From assembly GCA_002299785.1 (NCBI GenBank), contig DBNL01000114.1:815-8517 (forward strand): DNA of 7,703 bases. The letters run 5' to 3'. The notes below the pieces were generated by a model, which made no database searches, was not told the origin of the DNA, and saw nothing but the letters and a program-made list of their open reading frames with translations. Below are positions 7,086 to 7,703 of this stretch, one piece after another. The first letter of the stretch is position 1. Every line of letters starts with the position of its first letter. The stretch comes from Verrucomicrobia bacterium UBA673. Lineage in GTDB: Bacteria > Verrucomicrobiota > Verrucomicrobiia > Limisphaerales > UBA1096. Position numbers and translations under genes: made by a program.

Positions 7086-7703
7086 CCAAAGCATATTTGA
7101 CAAGCTGAATCTAAGCAGCGGCGAGCGGCGGTTGGTCATGGCCGTGTTAGTGGTGCTGATGCTCGCGCTTGCATGGATGGTATGGGGGATGATCCCCAGC
7201 CCGGGGGTGACCCAGAACAAGATCGCCAATGCTCAAAAGGCTTTGAATAGCTTCACAAACGAGATCAGCAAGATATCGGATTACGAGAACAAGATACGGA
7301 CGCTCGAGGGTTTGGGCTCGGAGGTGAAAAAGATCGATCAGGAGGTGAACATGCGCCGGGCCATCAACAATCTTACCGCAGCCAATGGCGTGCGAGTCAC
7401 CCGTACCGGTCGCATGACCACCAAGACCAACGATTTTTTCCTGGAAAAAACGTTGCGCATTGATTTCTCCAGCAAGGAGAGTGACATCGTCAACTTTCTC
7501 TGGAAACTCGGAGGCAACGACTCGATGGTTCGCGTGAGCGAGATGCGCGTGCGCCCGGATAAGAACCGCTTCAAGCTGGACGGCTGGATGAACCTTACTG
7601 CCAGTTATCAAAAGAATCCCAAGGTAGCTCGAGTCCAGCCGCCCGCACAGGCCGATGAGAGTAAGTCGGCCGCGAACAAGCCTAAAACAGCTACCGAGGC
7701 CAA
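7075..7703 (+). CDS. GspM/PilO-like inner-membrane platform protein, C-terminus cut by window
   Basis: The open reading frame starts at the ATG at 7075, inside the end of the previous gene (11-bp overlap), and runs to the window edge with 209 complete codons and no stop. It encodes a short cytoplasmic tail (MASNQSIFDKLNLSSGERR), one transmembrane helix at about residues 20-40 (bases 7132-7194), a predicted coiled coil (about 47-92), and a compact mixed domain (about 93-178), for example FLEKTLRIDFSSKESDIVNF at 122-141. From about 183 on follows a Pro/Ala/Lys-rich low-complexity tail. This is the architecture of GspM and PilO, which pair with GspL/PilN in the inner membrane and connect the ATPase to the periplasmic parts. 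Primary sequence in this family is poorly conserved, so the call rests on topology and on following an L-like gene. The distal part may carry a further domain that is not visible here. Confidence 0.68.
   Translation, partial: MASNQSIFDKLNLSSGERRLVMAVLVVLMLALAWMVWGMIPSPGVTQNKIANAQKALNSFTNEISKISDYENKIRTLEGLGSEVKKIDQEVNMRRAINNLTAANGVRVTRTGRMTTKTNDFFLEKTLRIDFSSKESDIVNFLWKLGGNDSMVRVSEMRVRPDKNRFKLDGWMNLTASYQKNPKVARVQPPAQADESKSAANKPKTATEA

Noticed and set aside
7147..7611. 154-codon minus-strand open frame opposite the GspM-like gene
   Set aside because: The plus-strand frame has a membrane helix, coiled coil and operon-style overlap. The opposite frame has a His-rich composition and no plausible context.
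1..7703. CRISPR arrays, insertion sequences, long repeats, tRNA or rRNA genes
   Set aside because: Reading both strands by eye showed no spaced direct repeats, transposase-like protein, terminal inverted repeats or tRNA-like sequence. The window is almost fully filled by conserved genes.

Overview
The window comes from a moderately GC-rich (by eye) bacterial chromosome. It holds seven genes in two blocks that point away from each other. The protein style suggests the PVC group, perhaps Verrucomicrobiota: a compact GspE ATPase followed directly by fused PilM/PilN-like and GspM/PilO-like proteins, and a CysB-like LysR regulator. This assignment is an inference from general familiarity with such proteins and no marker gene in the window proves it. 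I see no RNA gene, mobile element, CRISPR array or obvious horizontally acquired segment.

Left block (minus strand, about 1-2812). Read in transcription order, it encodes an M16B zinc protease, then PabB (aminodeoxychorismate synthase component I, for folate synthesis), then the first codons of a DUF554-type membrane protein that leaves the window. The genes are tightly packed: there are 6 bases between the protease and pabB, and a GTGA stop/start overlap between pabB and the DUF554 gene. This looks like one operon. A reasonable sigma-70-like promoter lies just upstream of the protease.

Middle (2813-3928). A 117-bp divergent region separates the protease operon from a complete LysR-type regulator on the plus strand. 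A 120-bp gap then precedes the secretion block. No target of the regulator can be read from the sequence. By position, its own promoter and the protease operon are the first candidates.

Right block (plus strand, 3929 to the window end). It holds a GspE/PulE-type ATPase with all its motifs, a bitopic GspL-like (PilM plus PilN-like) protein, and a GspM/PilO-like protein cut by the window edge. The genes are separated by 1 bp and by an 11-bp overlap. Together they form the cytoplasmic motor plus inner-membrane assembly platform of a type II secretion or type IV pilus-like machine. The ATPase would dock on the cytoplasmic part of the L-like protein, whose membrane and periplasmic parts pair with the M-like protein. 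The unusual point is the order E-L-M, with no GspF or pseudopilin genes between E and L.

No clearly new biological system is visible. The points most worth checking are the rearranged secretion platform, the very acidic linker in the ATPase, the unresolved start of the protease, and the scarcity of Shine-Dalgarno sequences in front of the genes.
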